Assembly: GCA_900540875.1 (NCBI GenBank)
Contig: UQHT01000024.1
Coordinates: 1 to 44,633, forward strand
DNA length: 44,633 bases
Reading direction: 5' to 3'
Source: an uncultured Collinsella sp.
GTDB taxonomy: Bacteria > Actinomycetota > Coriobacteriia > Coriobacteriales > Coriobacteriaceae
Shown here: positions 23,780-32,354 of the stretch, in pieces
Position numbering within the stretch: position 1 is the first letter of the stretch
Layout: every line of letters starts with the position of its first letter
Notes under the pieces: model-generated
Seen by the model: the letters and a program-made list of their open reading frames with translations, nothing else
Told to the model about the DNA's origin: nothing
Databases searched by the model: none
Made by a program: the position numbers and the translations under genes

Positions 23780-25428
23780 TGAAGGCGATCTGGCTTGCGT
23801 GCTGCGCGTGCGGCGATTACGGGCTGTTGCAGCGGGAAGTCGAGGGCCGTGATGTGGGTGCACAGGTGCTTCGCGTGGGTGACCTGGACGGGCTGGTTTC
23901 CATGGCGCGGGCGTTTCCGTCGCGCCGCGGGGCTGCCATCATCGCGGCGTCTCTGTTTGATACCGAAGATGTGCGCAAGACTGTTGCGCGCCTGACGGCC
24001 GAAGGCCGCGTGAGTCGCGTGGCCGTGTTGATAGAAGCGCTCGATCCGTCGGATATCGAGGGGCTGTTTCGCGCGGGGGCGACCGAGGTCATCGCTGCGC
24101 ACAGTATATGCGGCAACGGGCGTGCGGGCGAGGGAGCGGTTGATTCCGATCGGCGCATGACGATTGAGCCCGATGCTTTTGTTGATAGGGAACCCGGGGC
24201 GCCTCGCGCTACAAGAGGCCCGCGTGTTGATGATTATGGAAAAGCGGAAGCCGAGCATGGTCGGCGCCCCCGGAACCCCCTTGTATGCGATGACGCTGGA
24301 GGGCCGGCGCAGCATGCTGGCGACTCCCCGGCTGTAGATATGGGATACGTGCACGGCGTGAATCTGGTGGATGAACTCGACGAAGTTGAGGGCTTTGCCG
24401 GGTGCGGCGAGTTGTCGCTAATGCAGCATGAGCAGATTGCGCAGAACGAGCCTGCCTCGCAGACCGAACAAGCTGCCATGCCGGCTTGGACGCAGCGTGT
24501 GGTTGCGGCGGGGGAGACGGGGGCGCTGCCACCGACGCCCGCCCCGCCGCCTCCGATGCCGCCGGCAGACGCTGCCGCTCCGCCGCATCGAGCTCCGGTC
24601 ATCTGCGCTATTTCGGGTTCGGGCGGTTGCGGCAAGTCGACGATCGTTGCCACCATGGCACACACATCGTCGCTGTTGGGCTTGCGTGCCGCCGTGCTCG
24701 ACCTGGACCTGATGTTTGGAAACCTTTACGACTTGTTAGGCGTCGATGCTCCGCGCGATATGGCGGCACTTATCGAGCCGTCGGCGGCGGGCACGCTCAC
24801 CGAGCCGGATATCGTAGCCACATCGATGCGCGTGGCGCCGGGCGTTACGCTCTGGGGTCCCGTCGCGGCGCCCGAGCAAGCCGAGCTCATGGCGCGTCCG
24901 GTGGAGCTACTGCTTGATGTTCTGCGTCGCGAATCGGACGTGGTCTTTATCGATACCTCGGTCTTTTGGGGCGACGCCGTGGCGGCTGCGGTGGCGGCGA
25001 GCGACCGTTGCCTGGTCGTTGGCGATGCGGCGGTGTCGTCCGCGACATCGGCGTCGCGCGTCATCGAACTGGCAAGTCGAGTAGGTGTGCCGCGCACGCG
25101 CATGAGCGCCGTGTTCAACCGGTTCGGTGCGCGCGGGGCAGACGAGGACGTCGCCATGCGCTTTGAGATTGCCTGTGCGTTGAGCTCCAAGATTCGTATC
25201 GCCGATGGCGGGCAGGATCTCGCCGCGCTCATGGCGTTTGGGCGCGCTGACGAGGCGGTGGGGCAGACCAGCGCTTTTGCGACTAGCATGCGCGAGGCCA
25301 CGCGCGAGATGCTCGTGGAACTGGGGTGCGCCGTCGGCCCTTGGAGCGATATGGTCGCCGACCGTGCAACGCGTACCGAACGCCCGCGTATCCGCCTTCC
25401 CTGGTCGCGCGAGGGTGATCAGCGATGA
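23779..25428 (+). CDS. tadZ: TadZ/CpaE-like localisation ATPase
   Basis: A 549-residue protein that in Tad systems places the pilus machine at its site in the cell. Residues about 1-115 look like the atypical receiver domain of TadZ (ending RAGATEVIAA). A long, probably disordered linker of about 150 residues follows, ending in a Pro/Ala-rich tract. From about 272 comes a MinD/ParA-type ATPase: the P-loop SGSGGCGKST departs from the usual KGGxGKT but retains GKS, and LDLDLMFGNLYDLLG and VVFIDTS give the remaining Walker features. The linker is much longer than in typical CpaE. Coupled to cpaB by TGATG and to tadA by a four-base overlap. Confidence 0.82.
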   Translation: MKAIWLACCACGDYGLLQREVEGRDVGAQVLRVGDLDGLVSMARAFPSRRGAAIIAASLFDTEDVRKTVARLTAEGRVSRVAVLIEALDPSDIEGLFRAGATEVIAAHSICGNGRAGEGAVDSDRRMTIEPDAFVDREPGAPRATRGPRVDDYGKAEAEHGRRPRNPLVCDDAGGPAQHAGDSPAVDMGYVHGVNLVDELDEVEGFAGCGELSLMQHEQIAQNEPASQTEQAAMPAWTQRVVAAGETGALPPTPAPPPPMPPADAAAPPHRAPVICAISGSGGCGKSTIVATMAHTSSLLGLRAAVLDLDLMFGNLYDLLGVDAPRDMAALIEPSAAGTLTEPDIVATSMRVAPGVTLWGPVAAPEQAELMARPVELLLDVLRRESDVVFIDTSVFWGDAVAAAVAASDRCLVVGDAAVSSATSASRVIELASRVGVPRTRMSAVFNRFGARGADEDVAMRFEIACALSSKIRIADGGQDLAALMAFGRADEAVGQTSAFATSMREATREMLVELGCAVGPWSDMVADRATRTERPRIRLPWSREGDQR

Positions 25429-26753
25429 GCCTGCAAACGAGGATTAAGGCTGCCGGCGCTGCAGCGGCGGCAGCGCCTGTAGATGCGGGGCGTCGCCGCG
25501 CGGTGAAACGACGCACCAAGCGCGCCGTGATGGACCGCATGGGTTACGACGAAGTGGCGCGTATCAGCGCCTATATCGACCCGGCACTTGCCCGCTCGGA
25601 ATTGCGTCCTGCGGTGGAGGCGGCGCTCAATGTTGAGGAGTCGACCGATCTCGCGACGCCCGAGCGCGAGACCATCATCGACGAGATCTTGGATGACGTG
25701 GTGGGCTTGGGGCCGTTGCAGCCGCTCATCGAGGACGACACCGTTACCGAGATCATGATCAACGGCTGCCGCTCGGCTTTCTTTGAACGCGGCGGCGTCT
25801 TGTACCCCATCGAGCATGCGTTTGAGGATGATGAGCAGATCCGTGTGCTTATCGACCGCATTATCTCGCCACTTGGCCGCCGTATCGACGAGCGCAGCCC
25901 CATCGTCAACGCCCGCCTCAAAACGGGCTATCGCGTCAACGCGGTGATTCCGCCTGTGGCGATTGACGGACCGATTCTCACCATCCGAAAGTTCTCGGAC
26001 CGTATCTGCTCGCTGGACGAGCTCGTGGGGTTGGGATCGCTGCCGCTTTGGTATGCGCAGCTGCTGTCGTGTGCGGTGTCGCTGCGACAGGACCTGGCGG
26101 TTGCGGGAGGCACGGGATCTGGTAAGACCACCCTGCTCAACGCGTTGTCATGTGAGATTTCCACCGGCGAGCGCATCGTGACGATCGAGGACTCTGCCGA
26201 GCTCAAGTTTGCGCATCATCCGCACGTGGTGCGCTTAGAGGCGCGCGAGGCTTCAATTGAGGGCGAGGGCGCGGTGACGATCCGCGACCTGGTAACTAAT
26301 GCCCTACGCATGCGCCCCGACCGCATCGTGGTGGGCGAGGTGCGCGGTGCCGAGTGCTGCGACATGTTGCAGGCCATGAACACGGGCCACGACGGGTCGC
26401 TCACCACACTTCATGCGGGTTCAGAACAGGAGACCGTGGTGCGTCTGACGTTGCTTGCACGTTATGGCACCGATCTGCCGAGCGAGCTCATCGAGGAGCA
26501 GATTGCCATGGCGCTCGACGGCATCGTGATGTCCGAGCGCCACGCCGATGGCAGGCGTTTCGTCTCCTCGTATTCGGGGGTGCGACGCGCCGCATCGGGT
26601 GGCGTAGAGCTCGAGCGCTATGTGACGTTCGATGCCGCCGAGCGCACCTGGACGCTTGACCGCGAGCCGCCGTTTATCGCAGAAGGCCTGCGGTCGGGGA
26701 CGCTCACACAAGAGGAGGTGGACGAATGGAGATCACTGTGCCCCTCGTCGTAG
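25425..26753 (+). CDS. tadA: Tad pilus assembly ATPase TadA (CpaF)
   Basis: Hexameric secretion ATPase that powers Flp pilus polymerisation; 442 residues, normal length. An N-terminal helical region (about 1-100) leads into the CpaF core. Walker A GGTGSGKTT is at about 227-235, the Asp box is ERIVTIEDSAELK, Walker B is PDRIVVGEVRGAE, and the His box is GSLTTLHAGS. All are intact. It overlaps tadZ by four bases (ATGA) and tadB by 28 bases, consistent with tight co-translation. Confidence 0.95.
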   Translation: MSLQTRIKAAGAAAAAAPVDAGRRRAVKRRTKRAVMDRMGYDEVARISAYIDPALARSELRPAVEAALNVEESTDLATPERETIIDEILDDVVGLGPLQPLIEDDTVTEIMINGCRSAFFERGGVLYPIEHAFEDDEQIRVLIDRIISPLGRRIDERSPIVNARLKTGYRVNAVIPPVAIDGPILTIRKFSDRICSLDELVGLGSLPLWYAQLLSCAVSLRQDLAVAGGTGSGKTTLLNALSCEISTGERIVTIEDSAELKFAHHPHVVRLEAREASIEGEGAVTIRDLVTNALRMRPDRIVVGEVRGAECCDMLQAMNTGHDGSLTTLHAGSEQETVVRLTLLARYGTDLPSELIEEQIAMALDGIVMSERHADGRRFVSSYSGVRRAASGGVELERYVTFDAAERTWTLDREPPFIAEGLRSGTLTQEEVDEWRSLCPSS

Positions 26754-27652
26754 GGGGCTTGGCAGGGCTTTCTGTCGCGACGGCGTGCGGGGCGGAACCT
26801 CGTGTGCCGCAGGTACCGCCGGCGGAGCTGGCACGTCAGGCGCTCGAGACGGTGGCAGAGAAGCTGCCGCGTGAGCTGGTGGAAAACGATCTGCTGAAAA
26901 AGATCGCCCGTTCGTGGGCATCGCTGGCTCCGGCGCATCGCCTTGGCCTCGTGATCGAAGATGCTTCGGGACGTTTGGCGTTTCTGCTGCTATCGAGCGG
27001 TGTCTGCTGCGTTTTACTAACGATGGTGTCGTTATCGCCCCTCGGATTTGCCTCGGGACTTGTTGCTCCGTTTGCCGTTGGTGACGCTTGGGATGGCTTT
27101 GAGAGCCGGCGCGAGCAACACGATGCAGAAGAGGCAATGCCCGAGGCGTTTACCGCACTTTCCATGTCGCTTGCCTCGGGACATTCGCTGGCCCAGGGCA
27201 TGCGCTTTGTGGGCGCTCATGCGCAAGAGCCAGTGCATACCGAGTTTTTGCGGGTGGCGGCGGCGATCGATTGCGGCATCTCGGCGACCGACGCGCTCGA
27301 TGACTTGCTCGTGCGTATCGACGCCCCCGGTCTTTCGCTTGTGACCTTGGCGCTTAAGGTGTCTCAGCGCACCGGCGCTCCGCTTGCCGACTTACTGTCC
27401 GAGGCGTCGAGCATGGTGGGGGAGCGCATTGAGCTCAAGCGCCGCCTGGATGTTAAGACGTCGCAGGCTCGCATGTCTGCGCATATGGTCGCGGCGATGC
27501 CGGCGGGCATGTGCGCGGTGTTGGCGCTGCTTTCGGCAGATTTTCGTCGCGGTCTTGCGACGCCCGCCGGCGCGGGCGCTGTGGTGCTGGGTCTTGCCCT
27601 CAACGCCGTTGCCCTGGTGGTTATCCGGCGCATTATGCGGGTGGAGCTATGA
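26726..27652 (+). CDS. tadB: Tad platform protein TadB (type II secretion F domain)
   Basis: Inner-membrane platform component, 308 residues. An N-terminal helix is followed by a cytoplasmic stretch, two hydrophobic segments near 88-120, a GspF-type cytoplasmic bundle (about 135-250, including EAMPEAFTALSMSLASGHSLAQGM), and two C-terminal membrane helices. The start sits inside the tadA gene, preceded by AGGAGG. It is paired with the next gene as the TadB/TadC platform that works on TadA. Confidence 0.88.
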   Translation: MEITVPLVVGGLAGLSVATACGAEPRVPQVPPAELARQALETVAEKLPRELVENDLLKKIARSWASLAPAHRLGLVIEDASGRLAFLLLSSGVCCVLLTMVSLSPLGFASGLVAPFAVGDAWDGFESRREQHDAEEAMPEAFTALSMSLASGHSLAQGMRFVGAHAQEPVHTEFLRVAAAIDCGISATDALDDLLVRIDAPGLSLVTLALKVSQRTGAPLADLLSEASSMVGERIELKRRLDVKTSQARMSAHMVAAMPAGMCAVLALLSADFRRGLATPAGAGAVVLGLALNAVALVVIRRIMRVEL

Positions 27653-28290
27653 GCGCCCCGGTTGCAGTTGCGGCTTGCCTGTGCGCCCTGAGTGTATTTG
27701 TCGCGACGGGTTTGGATCGGGCGGATGCACGCAAGATCGCAGGGGCCTGCAAGCGCGAGGCGGTGCTGGTCGCTGCCGCGGGTCGCTCGGTGGTCGATGC
27801 TCTGACCGCGCGAGTGAAGGGCGCGGTTGGAGCGGGCGGCCCGGCGCGAGTGTCGCTCGGCGAAGTTTCCGAGATGATCGATGTTGTGCGCTTGGGTCTT
27901 TCGGCCGGTCTTTCGTTTGATGCGGCGCTTGAGATTTTCTGCGCCAACCGCCGGTCAGTGCTGGCTCTTCGCCTTGAGCGCGCCTGCATGGCGTGGCAGG
28001 TGGGCGTGGGCACGCGTGAGGACGAGTTGTTGGCCGCCGCGCGCGACCTGGACGTGCGAGCGCTCGAGACCTTTGCCATCACGGTGGGGCAGGCGCTCGC
28101 CCTGGGTGCCCCACTTGCCGAGACGCTGGCCGCTCAAAGTCGCGAGATCCGTGCGGCTCATCGCGCCGCGGTCGAGCGCGAGATCGAGCGTGCGCCCGTC
28201 AAGCTGCTGATTCCCACCGGCACGCTCATCTTGCCGGCGTTGCTTCTGTCCATATTGGGCCCGCTGCTGGGAGCAGGCGGGATGATGTAG
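27649..28290 (+). CDS. tadC: Tad platform protein TadC (type II secretion F domain)
   Basis: A 213-residue partner of TadB. It has a short N-terminal membrane helix (about 3-20), a GspF-like helical bundle (about 75-175, with SEMIDVVRLGLSAGLSFDAAL) and a C-terminal membrane segment rich in Leu and Gly. It is shorter than typical TadC proteins (about 300), with fewer helices at the N-terminus. It starts within the tadB stop (ATGA overlap). Confidence 0.82.
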   Translation: MSAPVAVAACLCALSVFVATGLDRADARKIAGACKREAVLVAAAGRSVVDALTARVKGAVGAGGPARVSLGEVSEMIDVVRLGLSAGLSFDAALEIFCANRRSVLALRLERACMAWQVGVGTREDELLAAARDLDVRALETFAITVGQALALGAPLAETLAAQSREIRAAHRAAVEREIERAPVKLLIPTGTLILPALLLSILGPLLGAGGMM

Positions 28291-28300
28291 GGAGGAATAC

Positions 28301-28534
28301 ATGAACACGATGACTGACACTGCTGGCAAGGTGCAGGGCTGGGCGTTTTGCCGGGCGGCACATGTTCGTCAGCGCGCCAAGGAACTATTGCAGGAGGAGA
28401 GTGCGCAGGGTACCACCGAGTATGCCATCTTGGTCGGCGTGCTCGTGGTGATCGCGATTATCGCCATCGTCGCATTTAAGGGCAAGGTCCAAGATCTATG
28501 GAACGCTATCAGCGAGGGCATCAACAGCCTGTAG
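28301..28534 (+). CDS. flp: Flp-type pilin
   Basis: Major pilin candidate, 77 residues, preceded by a strong GGAGGAA site. A basic leader of 30 residues ends in EESAQGTTEY (residues 32-41), then a hydrophobic helix (about 42-60) and a short tail (KVQDLWNAISEG) like Flp pilins. The E-Y pair is conserved, but it lies three and four residues after Gly37 rather than the usual five and six of Flp, so processing may occur before Gln36, as in class III signal peptides. Ten bases after tadC; its 3' end overlaps the next gene by 37 bases. Confidence 0.82.
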   Translation: MNTMTDTAGKVQGWAFCRAAHVRQRAKELLQEESAQGTTEYAILVGVLVVIAIIAIVAFKGKVQDLWNAISEGINSL

Positions 28535-29061
28535 AGGGCGAGCGCCCCGTCGGGGTGCTGCTGGTGTTTGCTTGCCTGACCGTGGCGATAGCGGCGGTGC
28601 TTTGGGGGCTTAACGCCGCGCGGCAGCAGCGTCCTGGGACCGCCTCCGATTTGGGCTCAGATTCGGCGGTGGCGTCTCAAAAAGATGAGATGCGAGATGC
28701 GGACGATTCGGATGTCGCTGTCACGGCGCAAACCTTTCTGCGGACGCTCGACAAGCGGTCTGGCACTGCGACGGATTCGCCTGGGGGCAACGCGATTGTG
28801 GTCCGGCTTGCATGGTCCGAGGACCGACCGATGACCGAAGCGGCGGCGGATATGCTGCGTTCCTATCGCGAGGTACCCACGGCGCAACTTGCTCTGAGCG
28901 GCTATCTCGACATCAAGGGAAACGTGTGGGGCGCCATCGTGCGTGACGGACGCGGCTGGGTCGATATGGTGACGGTTGCTGCGGATACTGGCGATGCTTC
29001 GTGTCGTCTGCGCGCCGTGCGCCTGGTCCCGCAAACAATAAGCTCAAAGGAGGGGTCGTGA
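28498..29061 (+). CDS. Unknown single-pass membrane protein in the Tad operon
   Basis: A 187-residue protein I do not recognise. After a short N-terminus, a membrane helix (about 18-40) leads to a Ser/Asp-rich linker (about 45-75) and an exported globular region of about 110 residues with mixed strands. The ATG at 28498 overlaps the flp gene by 37 bases, and AAGG lies upstream. A shorter start is unlikely because it would cut the helix. The position between two pilin-like genes suggests an accessory or minor-pilin-assembly role; there is no direct evidence. Confidence 0.65.
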   Translation: MERYQRGHQQPVEGERPVGVLLVFACLTVAIAAVLWGLNAARQQRPGTASDLGSDSAVASQKDEMRDADDSDVAVTAQTFLRTLDKRSGTATDSPGGNAIVVRLAWSEDRPMTEAAADMLRSYREVPTAQLALSGYLDIKGNVWGAIVRDGRGWVDMVTVAADTGDASCRLRAVRLVPQTISSKEGS

Positions 29062-29062
29062 A

Positions 29063-29281
29063 ATGCATGGCGTTCTGCGTGAGGAGGTTGCCCAAGCGAC
29101 TGTGGAATACGCCATCGTCACGGTGGCGCTGTTATCGATCGTGCTGGCGATTGCGGGACTTTGGCGTGCTGGCACCGATGGGCGCTTGGCGGCGCTGGTC
29201 GAGCGGGCGGCGTCTCACGGCGTCACCTCGACATCGGTTGTCGACGCTGCTGCGGGTGCTAAGGACATCGCGCTGTATTGA
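29063..29281 (+). CDS. Pilin-like peptide (second Flp/TadE-type)
   Basis: A 72-residue protein starting MHGVLREEVAQATVEY. It has a very short leader, the AQATVEY motif (residues 10-16) and a hydrophobic helix to about residue 33, then a hydrophilic tail. The layout is that of a minor pilin or pseudopilin. AAAGGAGG precedes the start. One base separates it from the upstream stop, and it overlaps the following TadE-like gene. Confidence 0.7.
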   Translation: MHGVLREEVAQATVEYAIVTVALLSIVLAIAGLWRAGTDGRLAALVERAASHGVTSTSVVDAAAGAKDIALY

Positions 29282-29753
29282 TATCGCGCGCGAGGACCGG
29301 GCGCAGTCTACGGTCGAGGCCGCTTTTTTGCTGCCGACGTTTCTGACGCTCATCCTTCTCGCACTGCAACCGGTGTGCCTGCTCTATACGCGCGCGGTCA
29401 TGGAGTCTGCCGCCGCCGAGACCGCGCGGCTCATGACCACGACGACGGCGGAGGACGACGATCTTAAGGAGTTCACCCGCCGCCGGCTTGCCGCAGTGCC
29501 CAACGTTTCGATTTTTCATGCCGGCGGGCCGCTGTCGTGGGATATCGAGCTTGGCCGGGCCGGTGCGGGTGGCGTCTCGTCCGTGTCCGTTTCCGGCGAG
29601 GTCAAGCCGTTGCCCGTGATCGGTGCGTTTGCGCAGGCTATGGGTGGTACCGCCGAGGGCGGCTACGTTGAGCTCAAGGTCGATGTCTCGTATCAATCGC
29701 GTCCCGAATGGCTGGAGGGAGATTATGATTCGTGGATTGCTACATGGGATTAA
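29256..29753 (+). CDS. TadE-like pseudopilin
   Basis: A 165-residue TadE-type minor pilin. REDRAQSTVEAAFLLP near the N-terminus leads into a membrane helix (about 22-45). The outer domain follows, with a typical TadE continuation (YTRAVMESAAAETARL). The start is uncertain: GTG at 29256 and TTG at 29238 are both in frame, both lie inside the preceding gene, and neither has a clear ribosome site, so translational coupling is likely. The frame stays open upstream through unrelated sequence. The end overlaps the next gene by 29 bases. Confidence 0.72.
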   Translation: MLRTSRCIDIAREDRAQSTVEAAFLLPTFLTLILLALQPVCLLYTRAVMESAAAETARLMTTTTAEDDDLKEFTRRRLAAVPNVSIFHAGGPLSWDIELGRAGAGGVSSVSVSGEVKPLPVIGAFAQAMGGTAEGGYVELKVDVSYQSRPEWLEGDYDSWIATWD

Positions 29754-31878
29754 GCGTTTCTGGTCTAGACGCGTTTTGACGCGCCGTCCGAGTTGCCATT
29801 GCAAGCGAGGTGGCTTTATGGGTCGAGCCGGTATCGACCTGTTTATCGAAGACGGTGCCTACACCACGCTCTCCTCTGCGGTGGTCATCTTGGTGGTGCT
29901 CACGCTGCTGTTTTCGTCGACGGCGGCGATATGGAGCATGTCGCGTGCCGGGGATACCCAGGTGGCGGCCGATAGCGGCGCGCTGGCGGGTGCCAACGTA
30001 GTGTCGTCCTATCACACGGCTGCCACGGTGGTTGATGCGAGCATCTTGAGTCTGGGGCTGGCGGGGTTTGCCACGATCGGGACGGGCCTGGTCGCCATCC
30101 TCATCCCGGGTGCCGAACCAGTTGCCGGCAATATGGTCGACACCGGGATTGAGATCATTAAAACGCGCAACAAGTTTGCCAAAAGCGCATCGGAAGGCTT
30201 ACAGAAAATCGAGACGGCTCTGCCGTATCTGATCGCCGCGCGTGCCACGCAGGCGGTGTCGGCGCAGGATACCGATAGTGTGACCTATACCGGTACGGCG
30301 CTTGCCGTGCCCAGGACATCCGAGTCTGATTTTGTTGCGCTCGAGGGTTCCGAGATCTCGACCGATGCCATTAAAGATGCGTCGGAAGATCTGGAGCGCG
30401 CGGCCGAGGAGCTACAAAAAGCATCGGAGGAGACGGCGAAGGCAAAGGAGCGTGCCTGGCTAGCGGATTGCGGTGGATCGGATAAAGGTTCGGTCGGCAG
30501 CTGTTCGTGTATGTGGGAGCGCGCGAAAAGCCTAACGGATCTCTCCGGTGTTCAAAATCCGCATTACTCATCGAGCGTTACGTGGGAGCCTCAAGTTGCC
30601 CTTGATCGCGCGAAGGACTACTACCATTGGCGTCTGACAAATGAGAAGCCCCACGGCTCGAGTGTCGAGATGAGGGCAGAGTCTGCGGCGCGTAAGGCGT
30701 TTTATACCTATGCGAGTGCGGAGGTCGATCGGGCATATATAACCGAGAACGGAGACAGGGTTTCCTCCTATATTCCACTGTTGCCGCGCAGCTCTGATGA
30801 GGTTCGGGCGACGGAGCTCTATACCGATGCGGTGTGGCCGACGAGCGTGAACGATGGCAAGGCGTATCTGCATTACGGGACGACCTGCCCTAACTATAAG
30901 AAAGGGACGCCGAGCGGATTTGCTTCGGTTGCCGATTACGATGGACAGGATAAATGCAGCAAATGCCATTTTGGCGTTTCGTCGCTTGGTGCTGTTGCGG
31001 CGCCTTCAACCTCTATCGAAAACGGCTTCGAGTATCACTTTGACAAGTTTAAAAACGCCCTGGAAGGCTACGTCGAATGCCGCAACAAAGAGCTCGAGCT
31101 CGAACGTCAGACCGAAGACGAGACCGACCGTGTGAGCAATGCGTTTGACCAGGCCATTAAAGCGCTTTCGGGCGAGCGTCCGCGTATCGCTCCGCCCGGT
31201 CGCAACGGCGTGGTTGCCTTTGCGGTTTCGGGCGCCATCTCGAGCCCCGATGAGCTCAACTCTTCGTTTAACACGGCAGTCAGGCTTGGCGATCGCGGTG
31301 CCATCTCTGCCGCGGTGCTGGCGCCCGATGAGGCGACGGCGCAAAACAACGTGCTTTCGCGATTTTTCTCGACATTGAAGGAACGCTCGGGTGGCGTTGC
31401 CGGCGTACTCGATGGCGTCATGGATGTTTGGGGACGGCTGCTTGTGGGATACGGAGACATCCAAGGTCCGGCCGACGAACTTATGGACGAGATGATTAAA
31501 GGCCTAGGAGGGGGCAGCGGCGCGTTGGGCTCCATTGCATCGTGGCTCGGCGATACCGTTTCGGCGTCCGTGGCGGCGTTGGGTCTGGAGCCGTGCGACT
31601 TGCGCCTGCGAAAGCCGGTGCTGACCGATTCCGCCAACGTCATTAAGAGTCCGGGGTCTGACATTGCCGGTCTCTCTCAAGCGCAAGACAAGCTGCGAAG
31701 TATTCCGTTGGGCGTGACCGATCCCAAGGCGCTTTGCGAGGCGTTGGAATATCAAGTCGAACGCACCATCAGCGGCACGACGTTCACGCTTGCGGAGATT
31801 CCGCTGCCCGGCGGCGGTTCCATCCCACTTACCGTCGATGTCACCACACTGGCGGGTGCCCTGGGCGGTGGGTCGTAA
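29725..31878 (+). CDS. Large TadG-like surface protein
   Basis: A 717-residue protein. A basic N-terminus (about 1-35) precedes IEDGAYTTLSSAV and a membrane helix (about 48-72); SRAGDTQVAADSGALAGA then matches the TadG/TadE-like Flp assembly family (PF13400 type). The long outer part has a hydrophobic stretch (about 105-130), a coiled coil (about 215-250), a cysteine-bearing central region (about 250-460) including CSKCH at 30955-30969, and a Gly-rich C-terminal part. The ATG at 29725 is preceded by GGAGGGAG. Bases 30390-31090 are visibly lower in GC than the rest. It may be a pilus-associated adhesin or tip protein; this is inference. Confidence 0.75.
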   Translation: MIRGLLHGIKRFWSRRVLTRRPSCHCKRGGFMGRAGIDLFIEDGAYTTLSSAVVILVVLTLLFSSTAAIWSMSRAGDTQVAADSGALAGANVVSSYHTAATVVDASILSLGLAGFATIGTGLVAILIPGAEPVAGNMVDTGIEIIKTRNKFAKSASEGLQKIETALPYLIAARATQAVSAQDTDSVTYTGTALAVPRTSESDFVALEGSEISTDAIKDASEDLERAAEELQKASEETAKAKERAWLADCGGSDKGSVGSCSCMWERAKSLTDLSGVQNPHYSSSVTWEPQVALDRAKDYYHWRLTNEKPHGSSVEMRAESAARKAFYTYASAEVDRAYITENGDRVSSYIPLLPRSSDEVRATELYTDAVWPTSVNDGKAYLHYGTTCPNYKKGTPSGFASVADYDGQDKCSKCHFGVSSLGAVAAPSTSIENGFEYHFDKFKNALEGYVECRNKELELERQTEDETDRVSNAFDQAIKALSGERPRIAPPGRNGVVAFAVSGAISSPDELNSSFNTAVRLGDRGAISAAVLAPDEATAQNNVLSRFFSTLKERSGGVAGVLDGVMDVWGRLLVGYGDIQGPADELMDEMIKGLGGGSGALGSIASWLGDTVSASVAALGLEPCDLRLRKPVLTDSANVIKSPGSDIAGLSQAQDKLRSIPLGVTDPKALCEALEYQVERTISGTTFTLAEIPLPGGGSIPLTVDVTTLAGALGGGS

Positions 31879-32354
31879 TGGGCATCCGCACGCGCCTGTG
31901 CGAGGAGCGCGCCCAGGCGACGGTCGAGATGGCAGTGGTTACGCCCGTTTTGCTGGTGCTGGCACTCATCGTGTACAACGTCATGATCTTTGCCAGCGCT
32001 GTCGCGCGCTTCGACCGCGTGGTGCCCGACATCGTGTTGGCGCACGCCGTGGCGTCGGAGGGGGAGGGCGACGAAAGCTCTGCCGATGCCTCGGCGACGG
32101 TTCAGACTCAAATTCTGAATGCCATGGAGGGCTATGACTTGCAGATCGAAGTGTCGAGCGAGCAAGGCGCGGAGGCATCGGATGGTGGCCTGCTCTCCCT
32201 ATCCGGTACGTTTAGGACCTACACCTGCACCATGCACTATGAGCCGTGGCCGACTTCTCTCAGCATCGCTGGCGTTCCGCTGGGGGCGCCGACAACGTTG
32301 TCGCACGAGCGCGCGGTGACGGTCGATCCATGGCGCCCGGGGGTGGTCATGTGA
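31878..32354 (+). CDS. TadE-like pseudopilin, second copy
   Basis: 158 residues beginning with a 12-residue leader ending CEERA, then QATVEMAVVTP and a membrane helix to about residue 40, and an outer domain of about 115 residues with two cysteine-free halves and one late Cys. The architecture is that of TadE proteins. It starts in the stop codon of the large upstream gene (TAATG) and its stop overlaps the next start (GTGA). Confidence 0.75.
   Translation: MGIRTRLCEERAQATVEMAVVTPVLLVLALIVYNVMIFASAVARFDRVVPDIVLAHAVASEGEGDESSADASATVQTQILNAMEGYDLQIEVSSEQGAEASDGGLLSLSGTFRTYTCTMHYEPWPTSLSIAGVPLGAPTTLSHERAVTVDPWRPGVVM

Noticed and set aside
29001..29255. N-terminal extension of the TadE-like gene
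   Set aside because: The upstream frame overlaps two other genes and is rich in Arg, Trp and Cys with no family resemblance. A start at 29256 or 29238 is more likely.
30955..30969. CxxCH motif (CSKCH) read as a c-type heme site
   Set aside because: A single motif in a cysteine-bearing outer domain of a pilus protein, with no cytochrome fold or maturation genes nearby. A disulfide or metal site is at least as likely.
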